DNA of 64,000 nucleotides, taken from Amycolatopsis mongoliensis (GTDB lineage: Bacteria > Actinomycetota > Actinomycetes > Mycobacteriales > Pseudonocardiaceae). The notes beneath the pieces were generated by a model, which saw only the letters and a program-made list of their open reading frames with translations, had not been told where the DNA came from and ran no database searches. Within the stretch, counting starts at the first letter, position 1. Each line of letters starts with the position of its first letter. The DNA is taken from NCBI RefSeq assembly GCF_030285665.1, contig NZ_CP127295.1:8060001-8124000 (forward strand), written 5' to 3'. The position numbers and the translations under genes are program-made. Of this stretch, positions 1-7,302 are shown one piece after another.

Positions 1-305
1 ACCGCGTACACGACGACGACGCCGGGCTCGGCCAGCAGCGGCAGCGCGACGACGGCCAGCCCGCAGCAGACGCCGAACAGCACCGCCCGCCGGTTCCACC
101 GGTCGGCCACCACCCCGGCGACCGGGCTCAGCAGTACCGCGGGCAGCAGGCCGAGCACGATGCTCAGCGCCGTCGTCGCGGCGGAGCCGGTGCGCTGGAA
201 GACGTACAGCGGCAGCGCCACCTGCAACATCCACTCGGCCGTCTCGCCGAAGAACGCGGCCACCCACAACCGCGCGAACGCCGGAACCCCCAGCAACTGC
301 TTCAT
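1..305 (-). CDS. MFS transporter, N-terminal part (runs off the left edge)
   Basis: Only the first ~101 residues lie in the window; the rest is beyond base 1. They read as an N-terminal tail followed by three hydrophobic segments, with the major facilitator motif A (GVVADRWNRR, about residues 64-73) in the loop between TM2 and TM3. This places it as an inner-membrane drug/metabolite exporter or permease; the substrate cannot be inferred. The start codon (303-305) overlaps the stop of the upstream ArsR-type regulator as ATGA, so the two are translationally coupled and probably one operon. By analogy with other ArsR/MFS pairs the regulator may control this transporter (inference). Confidence 0.85.
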   Translation of the reverse strand, partial: MKQLLGVPAFARLWVAAFFGETAEWMLQVALPLYVFQRTGSAATTALSIVLGLLPAVLLSPVAGVVADRWNRRAVLFGVCCGLAVVALPLLAEPGVVVVYA

Positions 306-889
306 TCCTCCGCCTTCCCCGAGTGTTCGATGCGCGGGAACGCCCGCAGGCCGACGTGCACCGGGTGGGCACCGTCGGGCGCGTCCGTCCGGATCGCGCC
401 GACGTACGGCCGCACGAGCGCGTCGATCGCGTGCGTGAGCCGGGTCAGCTCCTCCGGCGTGACGCGCAGCGCGTACGAGATCAGGCCGGACGCCGCGCGC
501 CAGGCGGGGTCGAGGCCGTCGAGCGAGTCCAGGTACCGCTGGGTCAGCTCCTGCTCGTGGCTCAGCGTCGCGCCCACCATGCCGAGCTGGGCCGCCCGGT
601 GCGCCGGGTCGTCGGCCAGCTCCCCCATCTCCAGCCCGACCTGGCGGGCGCGCCACGGCCGCTCACGGCCGTCCTCCGCGTCCGCCCGCTCGACCAGGCC
701 GTACTGCGCGAGCTGCCGCAGGTGCCAGCTGCAGTTGGACGCGGTCGAGCCGACCGCGTCGGCACACTCGCTCGCGGTGCGCGGACCGACGGCGGTCAGG
801 TGGTTCAGGAGCGCCGAGCGCAGCGGGTGGGACAGCGCGCGCAGCAGCTCGACGTCCTCGATCCGCTTGCGCGGCGGCAGCTCGGCCAT
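302..889 (-). CDS. ArsR/HTH_20-type winged-helix transcriptional regulator
   Basis: A 195-residue DNA-binding protein. Residues ~15-70 form an ArsR-like winged helix: ALSHPLRSALLNHL, then the recognition helix around SNCSWHLRQLAQYGLV (~51-66) and a charged wing. The C-terminal half is helical and longer than a metal-sensing ArsR; no Cys metal site is seen, so it belongs to the HTH_20 group that usually senses organic signals. The ATG at 887-889 has an AGGA ribosome site 5-9 nt upstream. It overlaps the downstream MFS gene by 4 nt (ATGA), forming a regulator-transporter operon. A large dyad at 903-932, just upstream of the start, is the probable autoregulatory operator. Confidence 0.85.
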   Translation of the reverse strand: MAELPPRKRIEDVELLRALSHPLRSALLNHLTAVGPRTASECADAVGSTASNCSWHLRQLAQYGLVERADAEDGRERPWRARQVGLEMGELADDPAHRAAQLGMVGATLSHEQELTQRYLDSLDGLDPAWRAASGLISYALRVTPEELTRLTHAIDALVRPYVGAIRTDAPDGAHPVHVGLRAFPRIEHSGKAEE

Positions 890-902
890 CGGTCGTCCTA
901 TC

Positions 903-932
903 TGAAAGAGGTGTTTCGAAAGTCCTCTTTCA
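903..932. promoter_or_regulatory. Symmetric operator upstream of the ArsR-type gene
   Basis: A 30-bp dyad centred between 917 and 918. The outer arms TGAAAGAGG (903-911) and CCTCTTTCA (924-932) are perfect, and an inner palindrome TTTCGAAA (914-921) shares the same centre; only two base pairs fail. It lies 13 bp before the ATG at 889 in an unusually AT-rich stretch. It is most likely the binding site of the adjacent winged-helix regulator. An RNA hairpin is possible but less likely at a promoter. Confidence 0.6.
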
Positions 933-983
933 TAGTTGGGGCCGCCCGCGGGTTTGTCAAGCGCGTCCGCTATCGTTCACGAG

Positions 984-1010
984 GCAGTGACTGCACGAAG
1001 CAGTGACTGC
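984..1010. promoter_or_regulatory. Directly repeated short palindromes before marR gene
   Basis: GCAGTGACTGC (arms GCAGT/ACTGC around one base) occurs at 984-994 and again at 1000-1010, exactly 16 bp apart; the second copy covers the GTG start at 1003. Two dyads close to start and promoter suggest MarR autorepression. There is no direct evidence for the binding protein. Confidence 0.45.
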
Positions 1011-1512
1011 GTCGTCACCCGACCTTGGATGGACGTTGCCCGACCAGCGCGAACTCGCCACCGCCGCCGCCCTCGCCCTCCCCCGGTTCGTGGGCTCCAC
1101 CGCCCTCTTCCACGCCGCGGTCGCCGAGCGGATGGCCGTCACCCCCACCGAGCTGCACTGCCTGCACCTGCTCCACGGCGGCGTCAGCGACTCCCCGACC
1201 GAGCTCGCCCGGCTGCTCGGGATGTCCACGGGCGCGTTCACGCGGCTGCTCGACCGGATGGAGCGCCACCGCCTCGCCGAGCGTGCCCCGGACCCGGCCG
1301 ACCGCCGCCGGCTCGTCGTCCGGCCGCTGCCCGACCGGATGGCCGAGCTCGCCGAGCTGTACGCGCCGATGGCCCGGTTCGTCGGCGAGCGACTCGCGCG
1401 CCTGGACCGCCGTCAGCTGACGGCGCTCGTCGGATTCCTCACCGACGGCACCGTCGCCGCCGAACAGGCGTCGGGAAACCTGCCGGATGTGACCCACGCC
1501 ATAACCGGTTGA
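1003..1512 (+). CDS. MarR-family transcriptional regulator
   Basis: 169 residues. The winged helix-turn-helix lies at ~45-110: helix 3-4 around SPTELARLLGMSTGAFTRLLDRME (split here over residues ~64-87) and the wing DPADRRRLVV (~97-106), typical of MarR proteins, with dimerising helices at both ends. GTG 1003 is the first start after an in-frame TGA at 988; no good Shine-Dalgarno sequence is visible, so the start is moderately sure. The gene stands alone in front of an ABC-F ATPase on the same strand, 160 bp away. It is a candidate regulator of that gene or of a nearby transporter, but the ligand is unknown. Confidence 0.82.
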   Translation: MTASSPDLGWTLPDQRELATAAALALPRFVGSTALFHAAVAERMAVTPTELHCLHLLHGGVSDSPTELARLLGMSTGAFTRLLDRMERHRLAERAPDPADRRRLVVRPLPDRMAELAELYAPMARFVGERLARLDRRQLTALVGFLTDGTVAAEQASGNLPDVTHAITG

Positions 1513-1560
1513 CTAACTCTACGGATGTTGCGTTAGCCTGGTTCCACTATGAGGAACTGA
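1509..1560 (+). promoter_or_regulatory. Promoter and 3-codon leader ORF ahead of the ABC-F gene
   Basis: TTGACT (1509-1514), a 19-bp spacer and TAGCCT (1534-1539) form a plausible promoter overlapping the marR stop codon. Transcription would start close to an ATG at 1549 that opens a tiny ORF, Met-Arg-Asn-stop (1549-1560). GTTCC (1541-1545) and GGAAC (1553-1557) can pair across it. Further down, ATCCCGC (1570-1576) is complementary to GCGGGAT (1630-1636), close to the ABC-F start. Antibiotic-resistance ABC-F genes are often controlled by ribosome-mediated attenuation; this leader may work that way (inference). Confidence 0.4.
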
Positions 1561-1671
1561 ACCGCGCCCATCCCGCTTCCGAGGCGGCACCCCGGTCGAG
1601 CCTGACGCTCCCGCGTGCCACGACGCCCGGCGGGATTTCCGCTTCTTCTCATCCGGGCCCGGTGATCGCGC

Positions 1672-3303
1672 ATGTCCCCCCTTTTTCCCTTGCAGGCCAA
1701 GGACGTCGTCTTCGGCTACGGCACCCGCGTCGTCCTCGACGGCGTCACGCTGACCGCGTCGGCCGGACAGCGGCTCGGCCTGGTCGGCGAGAACGGCACC
1801 GGCAAGTCCACGCTGCTGCGGCTGCTCGCCGGGCTCGAAGAACCTCGCTCCGGCGAAGTGCTCCGCGGCCCGGATGTCGGGTTCCTGCTGCAGGAGCTGC
1901 CGTTCCCGATGGACGCGACCTTCGCCGACGTCCTCGACGACTCGCTTGCCGAGATCCGCGCGGCCACCGGCCGCCTCGACGAATTGACCGCGGCGATGGC
2001 CGACCGGCCCGACGATCCGGCCGTGCTCGACGAGTACGGCCGGGTCCTGGAATGGGCGCAGGCCCACGACCTCTGGGACGCCGACCGGCGCGCGAAGCTC
2101 GTCTGCGACGGGCTCGGCCTCGGCGGCGTCGAGCCGGCCCGGCGGCTCGGCACGCTGTCCGGTGGCCAGCGATCCCGGCTCGGGCTGGCCGCGCTCCTGG
2201 TCCGGCGACCGGAAACCCTGCTGCTGGACGAGCCGACCAACCACCTCGACGACGCCGCGATGGACTTCCTGGAACGCCACCTCACCGAGCTGACCGGGAT
2301 CGTCGTGCTGTCGTCGCACGACCGGGTGTTCCTCGACGCGGTGTGCACCGACATCGTCGACCTGGACCCGGCCGCGGCCGACCGCCAGGCCGGCGGCGCG
2401 GTCCGCTACGGCGGCAGCTACTCGGACTACCTCGGGCACAAGAAGGCCGAGCGGGCGCGGTGGGAACAGCGCTTCGCCGAAGAACAGGAGGAGCTGAAAG
2501 AGCTGCGGGAGACCGTCGCGGTCACCGCGCGCAACGTCGCGTACGGCCGCGGCCCGCGCGACAACGACAAGTTCATCCACCACTTCAAGGGCGCCCGCGT
2601 CCAGAAGACGATCTCGCGGCGGGTGCGCGACGCCGAGCAGCGGCTCGAGCACCTCGAACGCGACCAGGTCCGCAAACCCCCGGCGCCGCTGCGGTTCCGG
2701 GCGGAGCTCACCGGGCACGCGACCGGCGACGGACCCGCGATCTCCGTGCGCTCGCTGGAGGTGCCGGGACGGCTGAGCCTGCCCCGGCTGGACGTCGGCG
2801 CGTCGGCCCAGCTGCTCGTCACCGGCGGGAACGGCGCCGGGAAGTCGACGCTGCTGGCCGTGCTGGCCGGGCGGCTCACCCCCGCCGGCGGCGCCGTCCA
2901 CTTCGGACACGGCGTGCGCGTCGGGCTACTGGAGCAGGACGTCGTGTTCACCGAGCCGGAACGGACCGCGGCCCGGGTGTACCGGGACGCGCTCGGCGAG
3001 GACGCTCCCCCGCTGAACCACCTCGGCCTGCTGGCGTCCCGGGATCTGCGGCAGCCGGTGGGCGCGCTCTCGGTGGGCCAGCGCCGCCGGCTGGCGCTGG
3101 CGGTCCTGCTCGCCGAACCACCGGACGTGCTCCTGCTCGACGAGCCGACGAACCACATTTCGCTGACCCTGGCGGAAGAACTGTTCACGGCCCTCGAAAC
3201 GGCACCGGGCGCGGTCGTCATCGCGTCCCATGACCGGTGGCTGCGCCGGGACTGGGCAGGTGACCACCTGGAACTGGCCGCCGGCCGACCCGCGACCGTA
3301 TAG
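1672..3303 (+). CDS. ABC-F family ATPase, probable ribosomal protection protein
   Basis: 543 residues with two soluble ABC domains and no membrane segment. Domain 1: Walker A GENGTGKS (~39-46), signature LSGGQ (~162-166), Walker B/EPTNHL (~182-192). A charged helical linker of about 80 residues (~255-335) follows. Domain 2: GGNGAGKS (~385-392), signature LSVGQ (~466-470), and VLLLDEPTNH (~486-495). This is the ABC-F layout; actinomycete members such as TlrC, OleB, SrmB and LmrC act on the ribosome to displace macrolides, lincosamides or streptogramins. The resistance spectrum here is not predictable. The ATG has GGTGAT 5-10 nt upstream. It is preceded by a 5' leader with a tiny ORF and ends before a 53-bp palindrome. 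Confidence 0.88.
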   Translation: MSPLFPLQAKDVVFGYGTRVVLDGVTLTASAGQRLGLVGENGTGKSTLLRLLAGLEEPRSGEVLRGPDVGFLLQELPFPMDATFADVLDDSLAEIRAATGRLDELTAAMADRPDDPAVLDEYGRVLEWAQAHDLWDADRRAKLVCDGLGLGGVEPARRLGTLSGGQRSRLGLAALLVRRPETLLLDEPTNHLDDAAMDFLERHLTELTGIVVLSSHDRVFLDAVCTDIVDLDPAAADRQAGGAVRYGGSYSDYLGHKKAERARWEQRFAEEQEELKELRETVAVTARNVAYGRGPRDNDKFIHHFKGARVQKTISRRVRDAEQRLEHLERDQVRKPPAPLRFRAELTGHATGDGPAISVRSLEVPGRLSLPRLDVGASAQLLVTGGNGAGKSTLLAVLAGRLTPAGGAVHFGHGVRVGLLEQDVVFTEPERTAARVYRDALGEDAPPLNHLGLLASRDLRQPVGALSVGQRRRLALAVLLAEPPDVLLLDEPTNHISLTLAEELFTALETAPGAVVIASHDRWLRRDWAGDHLELAAGRPATV

Positions 3304-3324
3304 GCCGTTATACAGTCACCGAGG

Positions 3325-3377
3325 TCCGTGAATGTCGCATTGAGGGACTCAGAGTCCCTCAATGCGACATTCACGGA
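3325..3377. repeat. 53-bp perfect intergenic palindrome (convergent junction)
   Basis: The arms 3325-3350 and 3352-3377 are exact reverse complements (26 bp each) around a single A at 3351; the sequence begins TCCGTGAATGTCGCATTG. It fills the gap between the convergent ABC-F and mshC genes, 1 bp from the mshC stop. It can fold into a very stable hairpin in either transcript and so may end transcription in both directions, though no U-tract follows. Perfect conservation of both arms suggests a mobile or concerted repeat family rather than chance. Confidence 0.8.
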
Positions 3378-3378
3378 T

Positions 3379-4617
3379 TCACAGGGTGATGCCGAGCAGG
3401 GCGTCGACGGCGATGCGGATCAGGCCGGGTGCGGCCGGGTCCGTGCCGTCGCGGCGCAGGGCTTCGCTCGCCCACGCGTCGATCGCCGCCAGGGCCTTCG
3501 GCGTGTCGAGGTCGTCGGAGAGGTGGTCGCGCAGCCGGGAGACGGTGTCCTCGGCGGACGGGCCGGTGGGCAGCGAGACGGCTTCGCGCCAGCGCGCCAG
3601 GCGCGTCTCCGCCTCGGTCAGCAGCGCGGGCGTCCAGGCGCGGTCGGCGCGGTAGTGGCCGGCGAACAGCGCCAGCCGGATCGCGCCCGGGTCGACCTGG
3701 TCTGCTCGCAGCCGCGAGACGAACACCAGGTTCCCGCGCGACTTCGACATCTTCTCGCCGTCGAGGCCGATCATCCCGGCGTGCACGTAGTGGCGGGCGA
3801 ACGGCCCGTCCTTGGCCACCGCCTCGGCGTGCGCCGCGCTGTACTCGTGGTGCGGGAAGATCAGGTCCGAACCACCGCCCTGGAGGTCGAACCCGAGGCC
3901 CAGCCGGTTGACCGCGATCGCGCTGCACTCGATGTGCCAGCCCGGGCGGCCCGGGCCCAGCTCCGACTCCCACGACGGCTCGCCCTCGCGGGCCACCCGC
4001 CACAGCAGCGCGTCCAGGGGGTGGCGCTTGCCGGCGCGGTCGGGGTCACCGCCGCGCTCGGCGAAGAACCTGGTCATCGTCGGCTCGTCGTAGTTCGACT
4101 CGTAGCCGAACCGGCCGGTCGCCGTGTGGTCGAAGTAGACGTCCGGGAACTCCGGGTCGTCCGCCCGGTAGGCCGCGCCGTTGGCGAGCAGCTTCGCGAT
4201 GACCTCGACGATCTCCGGGATGCTTTCCACCGCACCGACGAACTGCTTCGGCGGGAGCACGCGCAGCGCGGTCATGTCCTCGCGGAACAGGGCCGTCTCG
4301 CGCATGCCCAGCACGACCCAGTCGTCCTGGTCGCGCTCGGCCCGCTCGAGCAGCGGCTCGTCGATGTCCGTGACGTTCTGCACGTAGTGGACGTCGTGCC
4401 CGTTGTCCCGCCACACGCGGTTCACCAGGTCGAAGGCCAGGTACGTCGCGGCGTGCCCCAGATGCGTCGCGTCGTAGGGCGTGATGCCGCAGACGTACAT
4501 CCGGGCGGTGGGGCCGGGCGCGGTCGGGCGGATCTGCCCGGTGGCCGTGTCGTGGAGCCGCAGCGGGCGGGGGGTGCCGGGGATGCGGGGCACGTCGACC
4601 GATGACCAAGTCTGCAT
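3379..4617 (-). CDS. mshC: Cysteine--1-D-myo-inosityl 2-amino-2-deoxy-alpha-D-glucopyranoside ligase
   Basis: The ATP-dependent ligase that joins Cys to GlcN-Ins in mycothiol synthesis; cytosolic. It is 412 residues, the usual MshC size and shorter than cysteinyl-tRNA synthetase, its paralogue. Class-I synthetase features: zinc Cys43 ([16 protein letters not shown], with the HIGH-like THLGHA at ~51-56), GWHIECS with Cys231, HHE at ~256-258, and KMSKS at ~289-293. The anticodon-binding domain of CysRS is missing, as expected. TACAGT (4630-4625 on the minus strand) lies 7 nt before the ATG, so the mRNA is probably leaderless. No other msh genes are nearby; these genes are normally scattered. 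Confidence 0.95.
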   Translation of the reverse strand: MQTWSSVDVPRIPGTPRPLRLHDTATGQIRPTAPGPTARMYVCGITPYDATHLGHAATYLAFDLVNRVWRDNGHDVHYVQNVTDIDEPLLERAERDQDDWVVLGMRETALFREDMTALRVLPPKQFVGAVESIPEIVEVIAKLLANGAAYRADDPEFPDVYFDHTATGRFGYESNYDEPTMTRFFAERGGDPDRAGKRHPLDALLWRVAREGEPSWESELGPGRPGWHIECSAIAVNRLGLGFDLQGGGSDLIFPHHEYSAAHAEAVAKDGPFARHYVHAGMIGLDGEKMSKSRGNLVFVSRLRADQVDPGAIRLALFAGHYRADRAWTPALLTEAETRLARWREAVSLPTGPSAEDTVSRLRDHLSDDLDTPKALAAIDAWASEALRRDGTDPAAPGLIRIAVDALLGITL

Positions 4618-4688
4618 ACCCTCGACTGTAAGCGCTGACTCCGGCGCCCTCCCGCCCGGTGGGACTCCTCCCCCACGTGGAGCAGCGG

Positions 4689-5447
4689 CTACGGCCGGCG
4701 TGCGATGTTCGCCACGATCGCGTCGCGGACGAACTCCCCGACACCCGGCCGCTGCTCGTCCTCCCGGACCAGGAACCCGAGCTGCACCGGCTCGGTGACG
4801 TACAGCTCACCGATCCGCCGCTGCGTCTCGTACGAGCACTCGCCCATCACCCGGGCGAGCATCGCCCGGTGCTCCTCGGCGAGGTCCGCCGCCTCGGTGC
4901 TGTCCGGCGCGCCACCCGCGTCCAGCACCGCGGTGAGGCGGCGGACCCAGTCCTGGCGGACCGCTTCCCCGGCCGCCAGGTCCTCCTTGGACGGTGTCGC
5001 GGCGCCCCGCCACTCGGGGGTGTCGCCCCAGCGTCGCGCGGCTTCTTCCGCGTAGCCGTCCGGCTCGCGGAACCCGCCGAACACTTCGAACTTCTCCTCG
5101 GGCGTCAGTGCGTTGCCCATGGCTCTCGCCTCCATCGCGCGATCGACGGCCGCGACCATCCGCCCCAGCTCGCCCATCCGCGCGACCAGCAGCTCCCGCT
5201 GCCTCTTCAGGTGCGCGTCGGCGTCGATACCGGGGTCGTCGACGAGGGTCGCGATCGTCTCGAGGGGGAACCCGAGCTCCCGGTAGAACAGGATGCGCTG
5301 CAACCGGTCGAGATCGTCGTCGGCGTAGCTGCGGTACCCCGAGCTCGTCCGCCCGCTCGGGCTGAGCAGGCCGATCTCGTCGTAGTGGTGCAGCGTCCGG
5401 ACGGTGATCCCGGCCAGCGCGGCGACCTTGCCCACGGGATGTCCCAT
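4689..5447 (-). CDS. MerR-family regulator with TipAS-like effector domain
   Basis: 252 residues from the ATG at 5447, which has a strong AGGAGAAGGGG ribosome site; an upstream in-frame start at 5495 lacks one and would overlap the promoter. Residues ~5-70 are a MerR winged helix ([20 protein letters not shown] then [14 protein letters not shown]), followed by a dimerising coiled coil (~75-120). The C-terminal half (~135-250) resembles the TipAS antibiotic-binding domain ([12 protein letters not shown]...). TipA-type proteins bind thiopeptides and other drugs and activate their own promoter. The matching MerR-type promoter with a dyad in its spacer is at 5499-5524. It sits upstream of mshC, 71 bp away, on the same strand. 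Confidence 0.88.
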   Translation of the reverse strand: MGHPVGKVAALAGITVRTLHHYDEIGLLSPSGRTSSGYRSYADDDLDRLQRILFYRELGFPLETIATLVDDPGIDADAHLKRQRELLVARMGELGRMVAAVDRAMEARAMGNALTPEEKFEVFGGFREPDGYAEEAARRWGDTPEWRGAATPSKEDLAAGEAVRQDWVRRLTAVLDAGGAPDSTEAADLAEEHRAMLARVMGECSYETQRRIGELYVTEPVQLGFLVREDEQRPGVGEFVRDAIVANIARRP

Positions 5448-5498
5448 CGGTTCCCCTTCTCCTCTGGCGGCCGTTGTGGCCCTTGCGGTGATCACGGT

Positions 5499-5524
5499 GG
5501 TGCCTCACGCCGCGTGAGGGTCAA
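5499..5524 (-). promoter_or_regulatory. MerR-type promoter with dyad in the spacer
   Basis: On the minus strand, TTGACC (5524-5519) is a -35 element, and the dyad CCTCACGC-N-GCGTGAGG (5503-5519, perfect 8-bp arms) fills the following spacer. Activators of the MerR family bind such spacer dyads and untwist over-long spacers. No convincing -10 hexamer is seen (best CACCGT). The site precedes the TipA-like gene and lies only ~60 bp from the divergent ATPase gene at 5578. Confidence 0.6.
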
Positions 5525-5565
5525 GCGTCACCCTTCCGTAGCCGTCACACCCCGGCGAGCGCGGT

Positions 5566-5571
5566 TAGCCT
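5566..5571 (+). promoter_or_regulatory. -10 element of a leaderless promoter
   Basis: TAGCCT ends 6 nt before the ATG at 5578, the spacing seen for leaderless transcripts in actinobacteria; no ribosome site precedes the ATG. No clear -35 element was found. Confidence 0.45.
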
Positions 5572-5577
5572 GGCTCG

Positions 5578-6927
5578 ATGAGGGCCGAGGTCGTGGTGGG
5601 CATCGCCGGTGCGGTGATCGCCCTGGTCACGGCGGTCGTCGCGGTGCTGCTGCGACGCCGGAAACCGCCGGTTCCCGGCACCTGGACGGTGTTCGGCGAC
5701 GTCCCCCGCGAACCGTTGTCCGCCGTGCACCGCGGCTCTCTGCGGGCACGGATCGAGGAGATCTTCCGTTCCGGCCGGTTCTGTGTCCTCCTCGGCGGAA
5801 GCGGCGCGGGCAAGACCCACCTGGCCGCCGCGTTCGCCCGCGAAAGCCGCTCGCCCGTGGTCTGGGTCGCGGCGGAAGACCCGGCGAACGCCGTACTGGC
5901 GTTCGCGGAACTGGCCGGCGCGGCCGGACCCGACGCCGAAACGGCCGCCCGCGCGGGCCTGGCGTGGCTCGACGGCCTCGGCGACGCGGTCGTGGTCTTC
6001 GACGGCGCGATCGACCCGGACGCGCTCAACCGGTGGCTGCCCGCCCGGGCCCGGGTGCTCGTCACGACCACCGTGCCGGACTTCGAAGTGCTCGGTGGCA
6101 CGGTCGCGGTCGGCGGGTTCGACGAGGCCGACGCGGTCCGGTTCCTCGGCGCGCGAGCGGGCCGAGACCCGGACGAGGCCACTGTGGACGTCGTCCGGGA
6201 GCTGGGCTGCCTGCCGCTCGCACTGGCCCAGGCGGCCGCGGTGATCCGGCGGCAGGGCTTCGCGAGCTACCTCGACCGGCTGCCGCACACCCCGCCGCTC
6301 GAACGGGAGCCGGGTGAAGCCCACCCGGCCTGCGCCGAGGACACCACCCTCGCCGCGCTGCGGATGGTGGCGGCCCGGGACAGCCGGGCCCTGGTCGTCG
6401 CGGAACTGCTCGCCGTGCTCGCTTCGCGGGGGACGCGCCGCGCCCTGGCACACCGCGCCGGGCCGGACCCGGTGGCGGTGGACGCCGCGCTCGCCGGCCT
6501 CGCCGGCGCGTCCCTCGCGGAGTTCGACGTCCGCGGCGGCGTCGTCGTGATGCACCGGCTGACCCAGCGGGCGGTGCTCGGCAGGCTGCACGCGGAAGAG
6601 CGGCTCGCACCGGCACTGGACCGGGCGTTCGACGTGGTCGAGGCCGGCGACCCGACCGTGGACCTCGTCGACCACGCCGCCGCGCTGTGGCGGCACTTCC
6701 GCGCGCTGCCGTCGGGCGAGCTCGGCTCCCGGCTCGGCCGCATCCTGCGGTTGCGGCGCCGCTCGGTCGACCTCCTGGTCGAGGCGGGCGCACTCGCCCG
6801 GGCCCGCACGCTCGGCCTCGAGGTGCTCGCGGACCACCACGCCTACCTGCCCGCCGGCCACGAGGACATCGCGCTCGCGGCCCGGTCGCTCCACCGGGCG
6901 GGTGAGCGGGTTCCCCGGGCCGGCTGA
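5578..6927 (+). CDS. Membrane-anchored STAND/NB-ARC-type ATPase, apparently lacking its TPR region
   Basis: 449 residues. An N-terminal membrane helix (~5-25, then RRRK) tethers the protein with the rest in the cytosol. Walker A is GGSGAGKT (~73-80), Walker B-like VVVFDG (~138-143), and LGCLPLALAQ (~209-218) is the GxPLAL motif of NB-ARC/STAND ATPases, followed by a winged-helix-like region. Related actinobacterial proteins carry a long C-terminal tetratricopeptide array with units like LGPDHPDT. Here only one recognisable unit (around PAGHEDIALAARSLHRAG) remains before the stop, so the protein looks truncated or naturally short. It converges on the AAA+/VWA operon across a repeat array (6934-7302). 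The signal sensed is unknown. Confidence 0.7.
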   Translation: MRAEVVVGIAGAVIALVTAVVAVLLRRRKPPVPGTWTVFGDVPREPLSAVHRGSLRARIEEIFRSGRFCVLLGGSGAGKTHLAAAFARESRSPVVWVAAEDPANAVLAFAELAGAAGPDAETAARAGLAWLDGLGDAVVVFDGAIDPDALNRWLPARARVLVTTTVPDFEVLGGTVAVGGFDEADAVRFLGARAGRDPDEATVDVVRELGCLPLALAQAAAVIRRQGFASYLDRLPHTPPLEREPGEAHPACAEDTTLAALRMVAARDSRALVVAELLAVLASRGTRRALAHRAGPDPVAVDAALAGLAGASLAEFDVRGGVVVMHRLTQRAVLGRLHAEERLAPALDRAFDVVEAGDPTVDLVDHAAALWRHFRALPSGELGSRLGRILRLRRRSVDLLVEAGALARARTLGLEVLADHHAYLPAGHEDIALAARSLHRAGERVPRAG

Positions 6928-6933
6928 GCGGGT

Positions 6934-7302
6934 TCAGCTGCGCCGGATGCGCAGGTAGTCCCCGACCGGCACGGCACCGAGGGCGGCCCGGGCTCCCGAG
7001 CCCGCCGACCGCGCATCAGCGCCGCCGGATGCGTGAGCCATCGCCGACCACCGCCGGCGCACAGGGCTCGCTAGCCCACTGGCCACGCGTCAGCGCCGCC
7101 GCGTACGCAGGCAATCGCCGACCACCACGGGCGCCCACGGCTCGCTAGCCCACTGGCCACGCGTCAGCGCCGCCGCGTACGCAGGCAATCGCCGACCACC
7201 GCGGACCCCATGGCTCCCTGGACCGCCGACCGCGTCAGCGGCGCCGCGTGCGCAGGTAGTCCCCGACCACCGCGGCGCCCAGGCCGTCGAGGTCCGGTGC
7301 AA
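6934..7302 (-). repeat. Tandem array of 71-82 bp repeats derived from the 3' end of the VWA gene
   Basis: Between two convergent genes, the last ~70 bp of the VWA gene recur downstream of its stop. Equivalent stop codons (TCA on the plus strand) lie at 7235, 7164, 7090, 7016 and 6934, giving periods of 71, 74, 74 and 82 bp. The first three copies end in near-identical coding sequence for VVGDYLRTRRR or VVGDCLRTRRR; the two farthest are more diverged. GGCTCGCTAGCCCACTGG is shared exactly by the copies at ~7063 and ~7140. This reads as successive tandem duplication followed by decay away from the gene. Confidence 0.75.

Noticed and set aside
936..3233. 765-codon plus-strand frame across marR and the ABC-F gene
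   Set aside because: Alternative frame of both genes; no motif and arginine-rich.
4618..4688. SigR-type promoter (GGAAT-N18-GTT) for mshC
   Set aside because: The motif is absent; a TACAGT -10 next to the ATG explains the start better.
6934..7302. CRISPR-like array or phage attachment repeats
   Set aside because: Units are contiguous and derived from the coding 3' end of the adjacent gene; no integrase nearby.
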